Part shown: positions 1 through 12,576 of the stretch, in pieces
How positions within the stretch are numbered: position 1 is the first letter of the stretch
Layout of the letters: every line of letters begins with the position of its first letter
Assembly: GCF_000341345.1 (NCBI RefSeq)
Contig: NC_020302.1
Span: 3,071,753 to 3,135,752, forward strand
Reading direction: 5' to 3'
Origin: Corynebacterium halotolerans YIM 70093 = DSM 44683
Lineage (GTDB): Bacteria; Actinomycetota; Actinomycetes; Mycobacteriales; Mycobacteriaceae
DNA length: 64,000 bases
Notes under the pieces: model-generated
What the model was told of the DNA's origin: nothing
Databases searched by the model: none
What the model saw: the letters and a program-made list of their open reading frames with translations, nothing else
Position numbers and translations under genes: made by a program

Positions 1-55
1 CCATCGGTGTGCGTTGCCTGGTGTTTTCCACGGGTGTTCTCCTCTCTGGTGCCGG

Positions 56-1084
56 TCAGTGGACGCCGAGCACGCTGAGCGCGATGTCGTCGAGGTCGTC
101 GGGGACGAGGACGCCACCGTCGAAGGTGGTGCCGGCCGTCTCGAGGACGGCCCGCGGGGTGTTGCCGGGGACGACGTGGTGCAGGGCGAGACGTCGGGCG
201 TTCGCGCGGGTGGCGATCTCGCCGGCCTCCGTCGGGCTGGTGTGCGACTTGCGGTGATGGTCGACGGAGGCGCGCTCCATCTCGTTGCGGCCCGGGTAGG
301 CGGCGTGCACCCAGTCGAAGTCGATGGCCTCGTGCAGAAGCAGGTCGGTGTTCTCCGCGAGAGTGACGAGGTTGTCGCTGGGACGGGTGTCGCCGGAGAT
401 CGTCACGCTGCCCGCCTCGGTATCGAAGCGGAAGGCGAAGGCCGGGGCGATCGGCGGGTGGACGACCAGGGTGGCGCTGACGCGGACGCGGTCGTCCTCG
501 TGGATGACCCAGGGGGCCACGTCGGGGAAGGGGTTGTCGTTGGCGTGAAAGCCCACCTCCGGCGGGATGACGATGTTCCGGGGCTGCCAGACGTCGAGTG
601 GGGAGGGCCGCAGGGCGTCGATGATGCGGTCGTTGAGGTCCGTGGCGTGCGCCTGCATGAGCGCGGTGAACAGGCCAGCGATTCCCGGGGTGGGGTTACC
701 CGGGAAGATCGGCTCCACGGGAACCTGGGCGCGGGGAGAGATCTGCGGGAGCACCTGACGGTCCCCGGGGCCGTAGATCGGGATTTCCGGGAGCTGTCCG
801 GCGAGGTCGAACATGCCGAAGATGGTGACCGAGTTGAGGTCGATGATGTGGTCGGAGTGCAGGTGGGTGATGAAGATGCCTGCCAGGTCCGAGATGTCGA
901 GCCCGGCGCGTTTGATCTGCGTGAAGGTCCCGTGGCCGGCGTCGATGAGGTACCAGCGGTCGCCGACCACGACGGCGGTGGCGATGCCGCAGCGTGGAGC
1001 GGTGGCCTGGTCCGCGTTCAACCAGATTCTCGGGCCACCCCCGGTGCCGAGGGTGATGACTCGTGGAGTGGGGTCTGGACTCAT
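56..1084 (-). CDS. MBL-fold metallo-hydrolase (RNase Z/arylsulfatase-like)
   Basis: Metallo-beta-lactamase-fold hydrolase of about 342 residues. The metal-binding motif THLHSDH is at residues 73-79, a GDT motif follows near residue 217, and a late histidine pair (LALHH) sits near residue 310. This is the RNase Z/arylsulfatase-type MBL arrangement with two metal ions; the substrate cannot be told from sequence. The ATG at 1084 is preferred because AAAGG and a G-rich stretch lie just upstream; an extension to 1150 adds a Cys/Trp-rich stretch with no family resemblance. It is divergent from the LysR-type gene at 1206, which is its likely regulator. Fold call is firm, function open. Confidence 0.85.
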   Translation of the reverse strand: MSPDPTPRVITLGTGGGPRIWLNADQATAPRCGIATAVVVGDRWYLIDAGHGTFTQIKRAGLDISDLAGIFITHLHSDHIIDLNSVTIFGMFDLAGQLPEIPIYGPGDRQVLPQISPRAQVPVEPIFPGNPTPGIAGLFTALMQAHATDLNDRIIDALRPSPLDVWQPRNIVIPPEVGFHANDNPFPDVAPWVIHEDDRVRVSATLVVHPPIAPAFAFRFDTEAGSVTISGDTRPSDNLVTLAENTDLLLHEAIDFDWVHAAYPGRNEMERASVDHHRKSHTSPTEAGEIATRANARRLALHHVVPGNTPRAVLETAGTTFDGGVLVPDDLDDIALSVLGVH

Positions 1085-1158
1085 GGTGTCCCGCCTTTCC
1101 GTTTGCCATGAAAGCTTTTGTGACACACAGCACCTTAGGACGGAATGCAACGCCAGTT

Positions 1159-1176
1159 AACAAAAGCGAGCTTGTT
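1159..1176. promoter_or_regulatory. Candidate LysR operator (AACAA-N8-TTGTT)
   Basis: An inverted repeat AACAA-N8-TTGTT lies in the 121-bp gap between the divergent MBL hydrolase and LysR genes. LysR-family proteins typically bind interrupted dyads in such divergent promoters. The right arm overlaps a possible -35 (TTGTTT, 1172-1177), which would suit autoregulation. The assignment is inferred from position and symmetry. Confidence 0.4.
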
Positions 1177-1192
1177 TTTAGTGTGGAAGTTG

Positions 1193-1198
1193 TACAGT
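1193..1198 (+). promoter_or_regulatory. -10 element of leaderless lysR-type gene
   Basis: TACAGT ends 7 nt before the ATG at 1206, so transcription should begin at or next to the start codon. No Shine-Dalgarno sequence is present. The same geometry recurs at several other genes in this window. Confidence 0.55.
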
Positions 1199-1205
1199 TC
1201 CGCTT

Positions 1206-2137
1206 ATGAAGGACGTGACGCTCCGCCAGCTCGAGTACCTGGTGGCCGTGGCCGAGGAGGGCTCCATCAGCAGAGGGGCCGCCCGCTGCCACGTCTCCCC
1301 GGTGGCCGTGGGGCAGGCGCTGGACGATCTCGAACGGACCCTGGGGGCGACCCTGACCCGCCGACAACGGTCGAAAGGCGTCGCCCTCACGGTCATCGGC
1401 GGGGAGATCGTCCGGCACGCGCGGGAGGTGCTGCATTCGGTCGACCGTCTTCCGCTGCTCATCGACGCCGCAGCCGAGCGGATGAAGCCGACCCTGCGGA
1501 TCGGTTCATTCCCCACCTTGTCCGGGTGGGCGGTGCCCCCGATCATCGCCGAGTTCTCCCGCCACCATCCCGGAGTCACGATCGAGTTGCTCGAATCCGA
1601 CTACGAGACCCTCCACGAAGGGCTACGCCACGGCACCCTCGACATCCTCATCGGTTTCCAGAACCACGTGAAGCCGGGTGTCCAGATGATCCCCATCGCC
1701 CCAGTTCAACTGCGGGCGATCGTGTCCACGGAGCACCGTCTGGCCGATCGCCGGAGCGCCCGTCTCGCGGAACTGGCGGACGAGGACATCATCATCAACG
1801 CGCTGTACCCGGTCTCCGAACTGCTCACCGAGCTCCTGGAGCGCCACGGCGTGGCGCACGCCATCCGCTGGCGCACCACCAGCACGGATGTGATCAAGAA
1901 CCTCATCGGCCGGAATCTGGCGGTCAGCCCGGTGGTCAGCCCCGGGCTGTCCTTCATCTCCAGCGAGGGGCGCCCCCTGGCGGCGGTACCACTGACCGGC
2001 GACCTTCCCCCACAGGCCGTCGTCGCCTGCGTCGCGGAGGACGTGCCGGTGGGACCGGCGCACCGGGCGGTCGTCGATATCCTGCGGCAACACTCGACCA
2101 CCACCCTCAACCCGCCGGGTGCATCTATCGTGGGGGC

Positions 2138-2141
<4 letters not shown>
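1206..2141 (+). CDS. LysR-family transcriptional regulator
   Basis: A 311-residue LysR-type regulator. Residues about 3-62 form the winged helix-turn-helix (LRQLEYLVAVAEEGS then AARCHVSPVAVGQAL), and the rest is a periplasmic-binding-protein-like effector domain (begins near LRIGSFPTLS). LysR proteins act as tetramers on divergent promoters and usually respond to a small metabolite. The stop overlaps the start of the next gene (ATGA at 2138-2141), so it is translationally coupled to the oxidoreductase. The MBL hydrolase is divergent. Targets are probably these two neighbours; the inducer is unknown. Confidence 0.92.
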
Positions 2142-3127
<986 letters not shown>

Positions 3128-3209
3128 GAACAGGTTCCGTAATCCGCTGCGACGGGACAGCGATTCTGGTCTACTGGCACTCACCTGAACACAAGGACTG
3201 GTGACTGAA

Positions 3210-3698
3210 ATGTCCTGGACAGTGAAACGGATGGTGGCCAGTCTCGGCGTCGGAGGTGCGGCCGTGGCGCTCGCGGCCTGCACGCAGCCGGGGGAACCGG
3301 AGCCTGGGACGGTGACGTCCGTGGTGACGTCCACCGTGGCCGCCGAAAGCCCAGAGACCTCTGGCCCGGTGACGAACTCGACGACGCCGACGAGCGAGTC
3401 TCCGACGACCAGCGGATCTCCGACGACACAGCCCGTGGACGTCTGCGATTCCGCGGCTTTCCAACGGTCCGGCTCGGAGTTCGTGGACATAGTGCTCTAC
3501 TGCGACACCCAGTGGGCCCGTGCAGGAGCCGCGCAATCCGACCACGTGGTGATCTTCCGCTGGCTCGACGGCACCTGGACCCCCTACGAGGCGGACGGCA
3601 CGTCCCACACCGGTTTCGAGTGCTACGACCGGGAACGGCTGATCGACAACGGGGCGCCGGCCTACTTCCTGGAGAACGCACTCCTGTGTGAAGAGTAG
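3210..3698 (+). CDS. Small secreted lipoprotein, Ser/Thr-rich
   Basis: About 162 residues. A signal peptide (MSWTVKRM, then a hydrophobic run) ends in the lipobox LAAC, so it should be lipid-anchored on the outer face of the membrane. A low-complexity Thr/Ser/Pro-rich linker follows (about residues 30-75), then a compact domain of about 80 residues with four cysteines (CDS, YCD, ECYD, LLC) that could form two disulfides. No family is recognised. A GTG at 3201 is an alternative start; AAGGA at 3193-3197 sits 12 nt before the ATG and only 3 nt before the GTG. Confidence 0.75.
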   Translation: MSWTVKRMVASLGVGGAAVALAACTQPGEPEPGTVTSVVTSTVAAESPETSGPVTNSTTPTSESPTTSGSPTTQPVDVCDSAAFQRSGSEFVDIVLYCDTQWARAGAAQSDHVVIFRWLDGTWTPYEADGTSHTGFECYDRERLIDNGAPAYFLENALLCEE

Positions 3699-3748
3699 GA
3701 ACGGCCGATCAGCGTCTGGGGGCGCAAGGCGTCGGAAAGCGCTGACAG

Positions 3749-3766
3749 AGTGCGCAGCTGCGCACT
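3749..3766. repeat. 18-bp perfect palindrome, copy 1
   Basis: AGTGCGCAGCTGCGCACT, identical on both strands; with flanking G and C the symmetry extends to 20 bp (3748-3767). It lies 119 bp before the HNH gene, and a second copy lies 9 bp after that gene's stop. A third copy is at 36492-36509. Beyond the palindrome the flanks of the three copies do not match. Confidence 0.85.
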
Positions 3767-3884
3767 CCCCAGCTCGTTGACGTGCAGCTTTACCCGTTCG
3801 GGGGTAGGCGGGACAGTTGTGTCCAGAGCGGGTGCTAGCTTCCAGATGATCGAACAGTAATTCGACTCCATGGGGGAGAAGCCG

Positions 3885-5279
3885 ATGCTCACCGAGATCA
3901 CCGACCTACCCGACACCGACCTGATCGATGCCATCCACACCACCCACCACACCCTGACCCGCCACCAGGCCCGCTTCATCGTGTCACTGGCCGAATTCCA
4001 CGACCGCAACCTCGCCAAAAAACACGGAGCACCCAACACCGTCACCTGGCTGATGCGCCACCACGACCTCGCCCGCCGCACCGCCTACGAATACCTCGGA
4101 ATCGGCACAAAACTACGGGCCTTCCACCAGGTCACCGCCGAATTCCTCACCGGCCGACTGTCCTACTCCAAAATCCGCCTGCTCCTGCGCTACCTCACCC
4201 ACTCCAACGAAGATGAGCTGGTCGAGTTGGCCCTCCAGCACTGCCTGACCGAGTTGGAGCAGGCCCTGGCCGGCCGACCCCGCAGCGGCGGCAAAAAGGC
4301 CCGGGGTAATTGCCTCCGCGTGGTCATCGACGAGGACACCGGGGGCCTGAACTTCTGGGGATCCCTGGACGCCGACCACGGAGCCGAATTCCTCGCCGCC
4401 CTGAAAACCGGCGAACTGGCCTACCTACGCGACCTGACCAACATCGACCCCGAGGTACTCAACAACCCGGAGGCACTCGACGCGGAGATCACGACCGCCC
4501 GACAAGACACCGAACAACAGATCACCTCCGAACAGATGACCGGGCAGGACGGGACGGACACCGCGGGCGACCAGAAGGACGGGGCACGCACCCGCTTCGG
4601 AGCGCCACTGAGCACCAGCCTGTTATCGGCGTTCCTCGCGGTGATCAACATGGTGCGCACCCACCCGGTGAGCACGGTCCGCGCCCCAGGCGCGCAGGTC
4701 AACGTCCTGGTGACCCTCGACGGAAGGGTCGTGATCCCCGACCGCTTCGGAGCAGAGACCGCCGCACTGCTGCGCAGCATCCTCAACGGCGACATCCGCT
4801 ACCACCTGCTGGACAACAACGGCCTGCACCTCAAACTCAGCCGATCCGCCCGCCTGGCCTCCCCGGCACTGGAAAAAGCCCTGCTCACCCGCTGGGGCTA
4901 CCGCTGCGCCACCCCGGGATGCTGCCACTCACGGTTCCTGGAATTCCACCACATCACCGACTGGGCCTCCGGCGGCACCACCGATCTCGACAACCTCATC
5001 CCACTGTGTTCCGGCTGCCACGCCCTGGTCACCGCAGGGAAAATGACCATCCACGCCGACGAGATCAACCCCCAGCTACTGCGCTTCCGCCTCCCCGGAG
5101 GCCAGTCCCACACCTCCACCGCCCGGGAACTGCCCGTCCGCAACGAGCAGATGGGAATCTGGGCAGACGACTACACCGACGGCCCCGTCCCCCGCGGCGA
5201 CGAGCACCACCGCCAGGTCTGGGACAGCACCGACTCCTTCGACGACCCCGACACCGACAACGGCCGAGGCACCGGATAA
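3885..5279 (+). CDS. DUF222 / HNH endonuclease-signature protein
   Basis: A 464-residue protein with an N-terminal DUF222 region (residues about 5-290) and a C-terminal HNH nuclease motif. Cysteine pairs CATPGC (near residue 340) and CSGC (near residue 375) bracket EFHHITDWASGGTTDLDNL, the beta-beta-alpha-metal core. This is the architecture of the mycobacterial REP13E12-type repeat proteins, which are often multicopy in actinobacteria; their role is not settled. The start at 3885 has GGGGGAG 5-11 nt upstream; an ATG at 3870 lacks one. The gene is bracketed by the 18-bp palindrome on both sides, suggesting it travels or acts as a unit. Nuclease activity is inferred from the motif. Confidence 0.9.
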   Translation: MLTEITDLPDTDLIDAIHTTHHTLTRHQARFIVSLAEFHDRNLAKKHGAPNTVTWLMRHHDLARRTAYEYLGIGTKLRAFHQVTAEFLTGRLSYSKIRLLLRYLTHSNEDELVELALQHCLTELEQALAGRPRSGGKKARGNCLRVVIDEDTGGLNFWGSLDADHGAEFLAALKTGELAYLRDLTNIDPEVLNNPEALDAEITTARQDTEQQITSEQMTGQDGTDTAGDQKDGARTRFGAPLSTSLLSAFLAVINMVRTHPVSTVRAPGAQVNVLVTLDGRVVIPDRFGAETAALLRSILNGDIRYHLLDNNGLHLKLSRSARLASPALEKALLTRWGYRCATPGCCHSRFLEFHHITDWASGGTTDLDNLIPLCSGCHALVTAGKMTIHADEINPQLLRFRLPGGQSHTSTARELPVRNEQMGIWADDYTDGPVPRGDEHHRQVWDSTDSFDDPDTDNGRGTG

Positions 5280-5288
5280 CACCCCAAA

Positions 5289-5306
5289 AGTGCGCAGCTG
5301 CGCACT
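5289..5306. repeat. 18-bp perfect palindrome, copy 2
   Basis: Second exact copy of AGTGCGCAGCTGCGCACT, 9 bp after the HNH stop codon and 16 bp before the leuS stop codon on the opposite strand. It has no loop and no following T-run, so it is a poor intrinsic terminator despite lying between convergent genes. Confidence 0.85.
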
Positions 5307-5322
5307 CCGGGAACCGATCGGC

Positions 5323-8175
<2,853 letters not shown>

Positions 8176-8251
8176 GCCTTAGCAGTGTAGTAGGTGGGGC
8201 AGACATCGCCGTGGTGGGCCGGAGGCCAGGAATGGCAGGAAAAGCCACCGC

Positions 8252-9523
8252 TCATCGACGCCGCGGGATACTACCGCTTCCCGGCAGCCCCGCCCCGGAC
8301 GTCGAACCCTCGGCTCGGCCCTCGCCCAGCGCGGCATGCAGCCGCAGCGCGATCTGCAGGGCCGCCGCCCGCCAGCCGTCCTCGAGGGCGTCGTCACCGA
8401 TGATCTCCCGGGCGCGTTCCAGCCGGTAGTGCAGGGTCGCGCGGTGAATGAACAGCTGTCGGCTGGTCACGGTGGAGTTGCGCGCATTGTCCAGATAGGT
8501 CAGGACCGTCGACCAGTAGCTCCGGTTGCCCGCCAGAAGCAACCGGGACGCATCATCGCTGATGGCGTGCACGCTGGCCTCGTTGAACTCCCAACCGATG
8601 AGCAATCGCCAGGCCCCCGCGTCCTCCCAGGACAGTTGCCTGGACCGCCAACCGGGAAGTGCCGCCACATCGGACAGGAAACGTGCCCGGCGCACCGCGG
8701 TGCGGGCCCTGCCCAGCTCATTGATACCTGCGGAGCCGATGGCCTCGATGTCCACCGCGCTGACGATCGCGGCCCGGCGAACCTCATCGAGCACCTTGTC
8801 GGTGTCCACGATCGATCTGCTGCGTTCGACCACCATCACGGCGCCGGCCTCGGCGGTGACCAGGAAGGGCCTGCTGCGGTGCAACCTGCTCAGCTCGAGC
8901 TGGAGGCGCCGGGCCGAGGAGCCCTCCGGTGGGTCCGCGGCGTCGGCAACCGTCTCACCGAGTCGGACGACATGCACGGTGAGTCGGCCATCATCCGGCA
9001 GGTACCCGCCATCCAGGGCGGTAACCACGGAGTCTTCCGCGCCGCCCAGGATCTCCGCGGCCAGCGCACCAAGTTCTTCCGCGCGGTCATGGAGTCCGCC
9101 GTCATCGTGGGCGAAGAGACGGGCCAGCGGCTCAATGAACCCGGTGACCCGCGCAATTTCCGTGTCCGTCATGCGGGGTTCATCGAACAACCACAGGTAG
9201 GCACAGAGCTTCCCGCTGCGGCGTACCGGGAAGCACACCCTGGGCAGCATCTCGAATTCGGGGTTGGCCGGCAGTCTCACCGGCGCCACGGCGTCCTGAA
9301 TTCCGTGGCTCAGTATCCAGGGGACGGGTTCCGGGGGCGGGGAGCGGTGGATGATGGAGGCGATCCGACGATCATCGATCGCCCCGATCTGGGCACTGGC
9401 GCACACCACCTCAAAGGAAGGGGTGTCCACCTCCACGGACCTGCCCAGCCGGTGGGCCAGGTCGTCCATCAGTGACTGAATCCGGCTGAGGTTTTCAGCT
9501 GCGCCACCGCGATTTTTCGACAT
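8252..9523 (-). CDS. PucR-family transcriptional regulator
   Basis: A 423-residue regulator. The C-terminal part (about residues 355-410) carries the PucR-type helix-turn-helix (VTSRQLFIHRATLHYRLERAREI); the centre resembles the GGDEF-like/CdaR domain of this family. PucR/CdaR proteins activate purine, sugar-acid or amino-acid catabolic genes in response to ligand. It is divergent from the dehydrogenase-permease-decarboxylase operon at 9655 with a 131-bp gap, so that operon is the likely target. A TAATTT hexamer lies 6 nt before the ATG, suggesting a leaderless transcript. Effector unknown. Confidence 0.88.
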   Translation of the reverse strand: MSKNRGGAAENLSRIQSLMDDLAHRLGRSVEVDTPSFEVVCASAQIGAIDDRRIASIIHRSPPPEPVPWILSHGIQDAVAPVRLPANPEFEMLPRVCFPVRRSGKLCAYLWLFDEPRMTDTEIARVTGFIEPLARLFAHDDGGLHDRAEELGALAAEILGGAEDSVVTALDGGYLPDDGRLTVHVVRLGETVADAADPPEGSSARRLQLELSRLHRSRPFLVTAEAGAVMVVERSRSIVDTDKVLDEVRRAAIVSAVDIEAIGSAGINELGRARTAVRRARFLSDVAALPGWRSRQLSWEDAGAWRLLIGWEFNEASVHAISDDASRLLLAGNRSYWSTVLTYLDNARNSTVTSRQLFIHRATLHYRLERAREIIGDDALEDGWRAAALQIALRLHAALGEGRAEGSTSGAGLPGSGSIPRRR

Positions 9524-9595
9524 ACGTCGAAATTATCCTCAACTTTCGGCCAGTGACAACCCCCACAGTGATGCACCACCATTAAGTCCTGTAAT

Positions 9596-9627
9596 CATGA
9601 CGCCGATCACACTATTTCGGGGTCATG
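9596..9627. promoter_or_regulatory. Inverted repeat in pucR/dehydrogenase gap
   Basis: CATGAC (9596-9601) and GTCATG (9622-9627) form a 6-bp inverted repeat spaced by 20 nt, upstream of the dehydrogenase start. It could be the binding site of the divergent PucR-type regulator. Support is only symmetry and position. Confidence 0.3.
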
Positions 9628-9654
9628 CCACCATCCCCACCTCAAGGAGTCCGC

Positions 9655-11010
9655 GTGGACAACAGCATCTTCACCCCGCTGGAGCAGGCCGGCCTGACCA
9701 CCCTGAAACTGCAGTACAACTGGCGCACTGATGAGCAGACGCTCCACGCGGCACGGGAATGGGACGAGGAACTGGACTTCTCGCGGTACAACCAGGACTT
9801 CACCGCCCACACCACGCTGACCCCGGACCCGGTGAGCCTCGGTACCGGGCAGGTCCATGCCCTCTTCGCCGAGTATGGCCTCAGCGGGTACCTGGAGGAG
9901 ATCCTGGACCTGCTGCGCCAGGGCCGCCACGAGGGCATCGAGGTCTACTTCCACCGTGGCAGGAATATCCGTTTCATGTGTCACCAGCACAGCCGCACGC
10001 TCGGGCTGCGGAACAGGCACCACGCCATCATGGCCGGCGGCACCCGTCGCCACGACCCGGAGACCCCGGAGATCGACGTCATCATCGACGGTCTCAACCT
10101 GGGCCGGGCCATGAGCTTCAAGAACATCGCGGCCGGCCTGAACTTCGGCGGCTGCAAGACCACCGTGCACATGGACGAACCGGAGCTCGACGACCTGGAG
10201 ACCCTCGGTTTCCTGGCCTTCGCCATCGATCGCTGCCGGACGATGACCAGCCCGGACATGAGCCTCGACACCGCCGTGGCGGACGTGATGAACGAGCACT
10301 TCTCGAGCCAGTTCACCAACGGCCCCAGCTCCCCGATCGGGGAGAGCGGCACCCCGACGGCCCTCGGTTCCTACCTCGCCCTGAAGGAGGCGGTGCGGTT
10401 CCAGGAGGGCAGCGACGACCTACGCGGCAAGTCCGCCGTGATCATGGGGCTGGGCGCGGTGGGCTGGTACCTGGCCGCCCACCTGATCGACGCCGGTGCC
10501 GCACTCACCGTCTCCGACCTCAACCCAGAGCGGGTCGCCGCCCTGCGCGCCGCACACCCGGACGTGGAGATCAACGCGATCGGGGTCGACGAGGTCCTCA
10601 GCTTCGAGGCGGATATCCTGTGCCCGTCCGCGATCGGCGGGATCCTCGACGAAGAGACCATCAATCAGCTGCGTTACGCTTACGTCTTCGGTCCGGCCAA
10701 CAACCAGATCAGAGCCACCAACCAGGCCGAGGAGCTGCGGCTGGCCCAGCTGCTGGCCGACCGCGGGATTCTCTTCCAGACCGAGTGGTGGCACAACACC
10801 GGCGGCGTGATGGGTGGCGCCGAGGAATACCTCAACGGCGCCGACTCCTCCCCGGAGAGCCTGCGGGAGCGCGTGATGAGCACCGTGCCGCGCAAGACCC
10901 GCGAGAACCTGGAGCAGGCCCGCGAACTGGGGATCACCCCGACGGCCAACGCCTACCGGCAGTGCACCGAGCTGCTGTTTCCCGAGCTTGAGGTTGCGGT
11001 GCCCGCATGA
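9655..11010 (+). CDS. Leu/Phe/Val-type amino-acid dehydrogenase
   Basis: A 451-residue member of the Glu/Leu/Phe/Val dehydrogenase family, which deaminates amino acids oxidatively to 2-keto acids with NAD(P)+. The family signature appears as AAGLNFGGCKTT with the catalytic lysine near residue 168, and the Rossmann motif GLGAVGWYLAA is near residue 264. Leucine dehydrogenases place this lysine near residue 80, so the protein has an N-terminal extension of about 85 residues. GTG at 9655 is preferred (AAGGAG at 9644-9649) over the ATG at 9625. Its stop overlaps the permease start (ATGA). With the downstream decarboxylase it would feed keto acids toward aldehydes. Substrate is not determinable here. 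Confidence 0.85.
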   Translation: MDNSIFTPLEQAGLTTLKLQYNWRTDEQTLHAAREWDEELDFSRYNQDFTAHTTLTPDPVSLGTGQVHALFAEYGLSGYLEEILDLLRQGRHEGIEVYFHRGRNIRFMCHQHSRTLGLRNRHHAIMAGGTRRHDPETPEIDVIIDGLNLGRAMSFKNIAAGLNFGGCKTTVHMDEPELDDLETLGFLAFAIDRCRTMTSPDMSLDTAVADVMNEHFSSQFTNGPSSPIGESGTPTALGSYLALKEAVRFQEGSDDLRGKSAVIMGLGAVGWYLAAHLIDAGAALTVSDLNPERVAALRAAHPDVEINAIGVDEVLSFEADILCPSAIGGILDEETINQLRYAYVFGPANNQIRATNQAEELRLAQLLADRGILFQTEWWHNTGGVMGGAEEYLNGADSSPESLRERVMSTVPRKTRENLEQARELGITPTANAYRQCTELLFPELEVAVPA

Positions 11011-12491
11011 CCGATCAGCTGACCTCCACTCCCGCCCGGACACCGGCGGACACGGCGGCACCTGCAGCGCACCTCCAGACGCCGTCCACGCAGGACAACG
11101 GGCTCAAGCGCGGCCTGAAGGCCCGTCACCTGCAGCTGATCGCCCTGGGTTCGTCCATCGGCACCGGCCTGTTCCTGGGTTCGGGCGCCAGCATCCAGCT
11201 GGCGGGCCCGGCGGTGCTGCTGGCCTTCGCCGTGGCCGGTGCCATGATCTTCCTGATCATGCGCATGCTCGGTGAGATGGCGGTGATACACCCGGTCTCC
11301 GGCTCCTTCGCCTACTACGCCCGCAAGTTCATCGGTCCGGTGGCCGGGTTCATCACCGGCTGGAACTGGTGGTTCACCTGCATCGTGGTCGGCATGCTGG
11401 AACTGACCGCGGCCGGGGTGTTCATGGACTTCTGGTTCCCCGGCCTGCCGCACTGGATCACCGCGCTGGTCGCGCTGGTGGTGATCACCGGCATCAACCT
11501 CATCCACGTCGGAGCCTTCGGCGAGGTGGAGTTCTGGATGTCCATGATCAAGGTCGTCGCGTTGGTCGCCATGATCGTGCTCGGCCTGTGCCTGGTCTTC
11601 GGCATCGGCCCCGACCCGGCCATCGGCTTCTCCAACCTCTGGGAGCACGGCGGCTTCGCACCCACCGGCCTCGGCGGGTTCATGCTCTCCCTGGTCGCGG
11701 TGACCTTCACCTTCGGCGGCACCGTCTCGATCGGCACCGCGGCCGGCGAGGTGGAAAACCCCTCCCGCAACATCCCGAAGGCCATCAACAGCGTCATCTA
11801 CCGCATCATCGTCTTCTACGTCGGCGGTGTGGGCATCATGCTGCTGCTCTGGCCCTGGAATGACATCGACGCCGACTCCAGCCCCTTCGTCCGCATCCTG
11901 ATGGGCCTGGGTATCGGCGGCGCCGCCGTCATCCTCAACGTGGTGGTGCTGTCCGCGGCCCTGTCGGTGTTCAACAACATGACCTACTCCGGTGGCCGCA
12001 TGCTGCGCGATCTGGCCCTCAACGGCCAGGCCCCGCCCTTCTTCGCCCGCACCACCAAGCGGGGGCTGCCGCTGCGCGCCCTGCTGTTCAACTCCGGACT
12101 GATGGGCGTGGCGGTGCTGCTGAACTTCCTCTTCGAGGGCCAACTGCTGTTTGCGCTGATGGCCATCATCCTGGGGGCGGAAATCATCTCCTGGTCCGCC
12201 ATCGCCCTGGCCCACCTGGGCTTCCGGAAGCAGCTGCGCCGGGCGGGCCAGACCTCCACCTACCGGGCGCCGTTCTTCCCGATCGCCAATTACGGTTGCC
12301 TGGCGTTCTTCGCCCTGCTTCTGACACTGATGGCCTTCCTGCCGGACTACCGGATCGCGTTGTTCGCCCTGCCGGCCTGGGTGCTCACCCTGGCGGTCAT
12401 CTGGCTCGGGCAGTGTGTCCACCAGCGCCGCAACGGACATGACAAGCTCTCACCAGATGATAACCTTATTACCACACAACGGGAAATTTGA
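11007..12491 (+). CDS. APC-superfamily amino-acid permease
   Basis: A 494-residue membrane transporter with about 12 hydrophobic segments. The N-terminal signature KARHLQLIALGSSIGTGLFLGSG and the EVENPSRNIPKAI motif are those of the amino acid transporter (AAT) family, whose members import GABA, proline, aromatic, lysine or branched amino acids by proton symport. Residues 1-30 are a polar cytoplasmic tail. It is the second gene of the dehydrogenase-permease-decarboxylase operon with a 4-nt overlap, so its substrate is presumably the amino acid metabolised by the two enzymes. Confidence 0.93.
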   Translation: MTDQLTSTPARTPADTAAPAAHLQTPSTQDNGLKRGLKARHLQLIALGSSIGTGLFLGSGASIQLAGPAVLLAFAVAGAMIFLIMRMLGEMAVIHPVSGSFAYYARKFIGPVAGFITGWNWWFTCIVVGMLELTAAGVFMDFWFPGLPHWITALVALVVITGINLIHVGAFGEVEFWMSMIKVVALVAMIVLGLCLVFGIGPDPAIGFSNLWEHGGFAPTGLGGFMLSLVAVTFTFGGTVSIGTAAGEVENPSRNIPKAINSVIYRIIVFYVGGVGIMLLLWPWNDIDADSSPFVRILMGLGIGGAAVILNVVVLSAALSVFNNMTYSGGRMLRDLALNGQAPPFFARTTKRGLPLRALLFNSGLMGVAVLLNFLFEGQLLFALMAIILGAEIISWSAIALAHLGFRKQLRRAGQTSTYRAPFFPIANYGCLAFFALLLTLMAFLPDYRIALFALPAWVLTLAVIWLGQCVHQRRNGHDKLSPDDNLITTQREI

Positions 12492-12576
12492 TCGGTGATA
12501 ATGAACAGCAACCGGTGCCGCGGTCCTGCGGCACGCGACCCCAACCCCACCAACGCAACCATCAAGGAGTAACCCA

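Noticed and set aside
14..1111. 365-residue frame antisense to the MBL hydrolase
   Set aside because: Val/Gly/Asp-rich shadow translation; the minus-strand frame carries the HLHSDH motif.
1661..1676. CACGTG within AACCACGTGAAG as another parS
   Set aside because: The left half-site is not TTTC; only the central hexamer matches, as at several other CACGTG occurrences in coding sequence.
5289..5306. Palindrome copy 2 as the terminator of leuS or the HNH gene
   Set aside because: A loopless 18-bp palindrome without a T-run is a poor terminator, and copy 1 lies upstream of a gene, where a terminator makes no sense.
10953..12440. 495-residue frame antisense to the amino-acid permease
   Set aside because: Glu/His/Gln-rich low-complexity product without any family; the plus strand encodes a clear APC permease.
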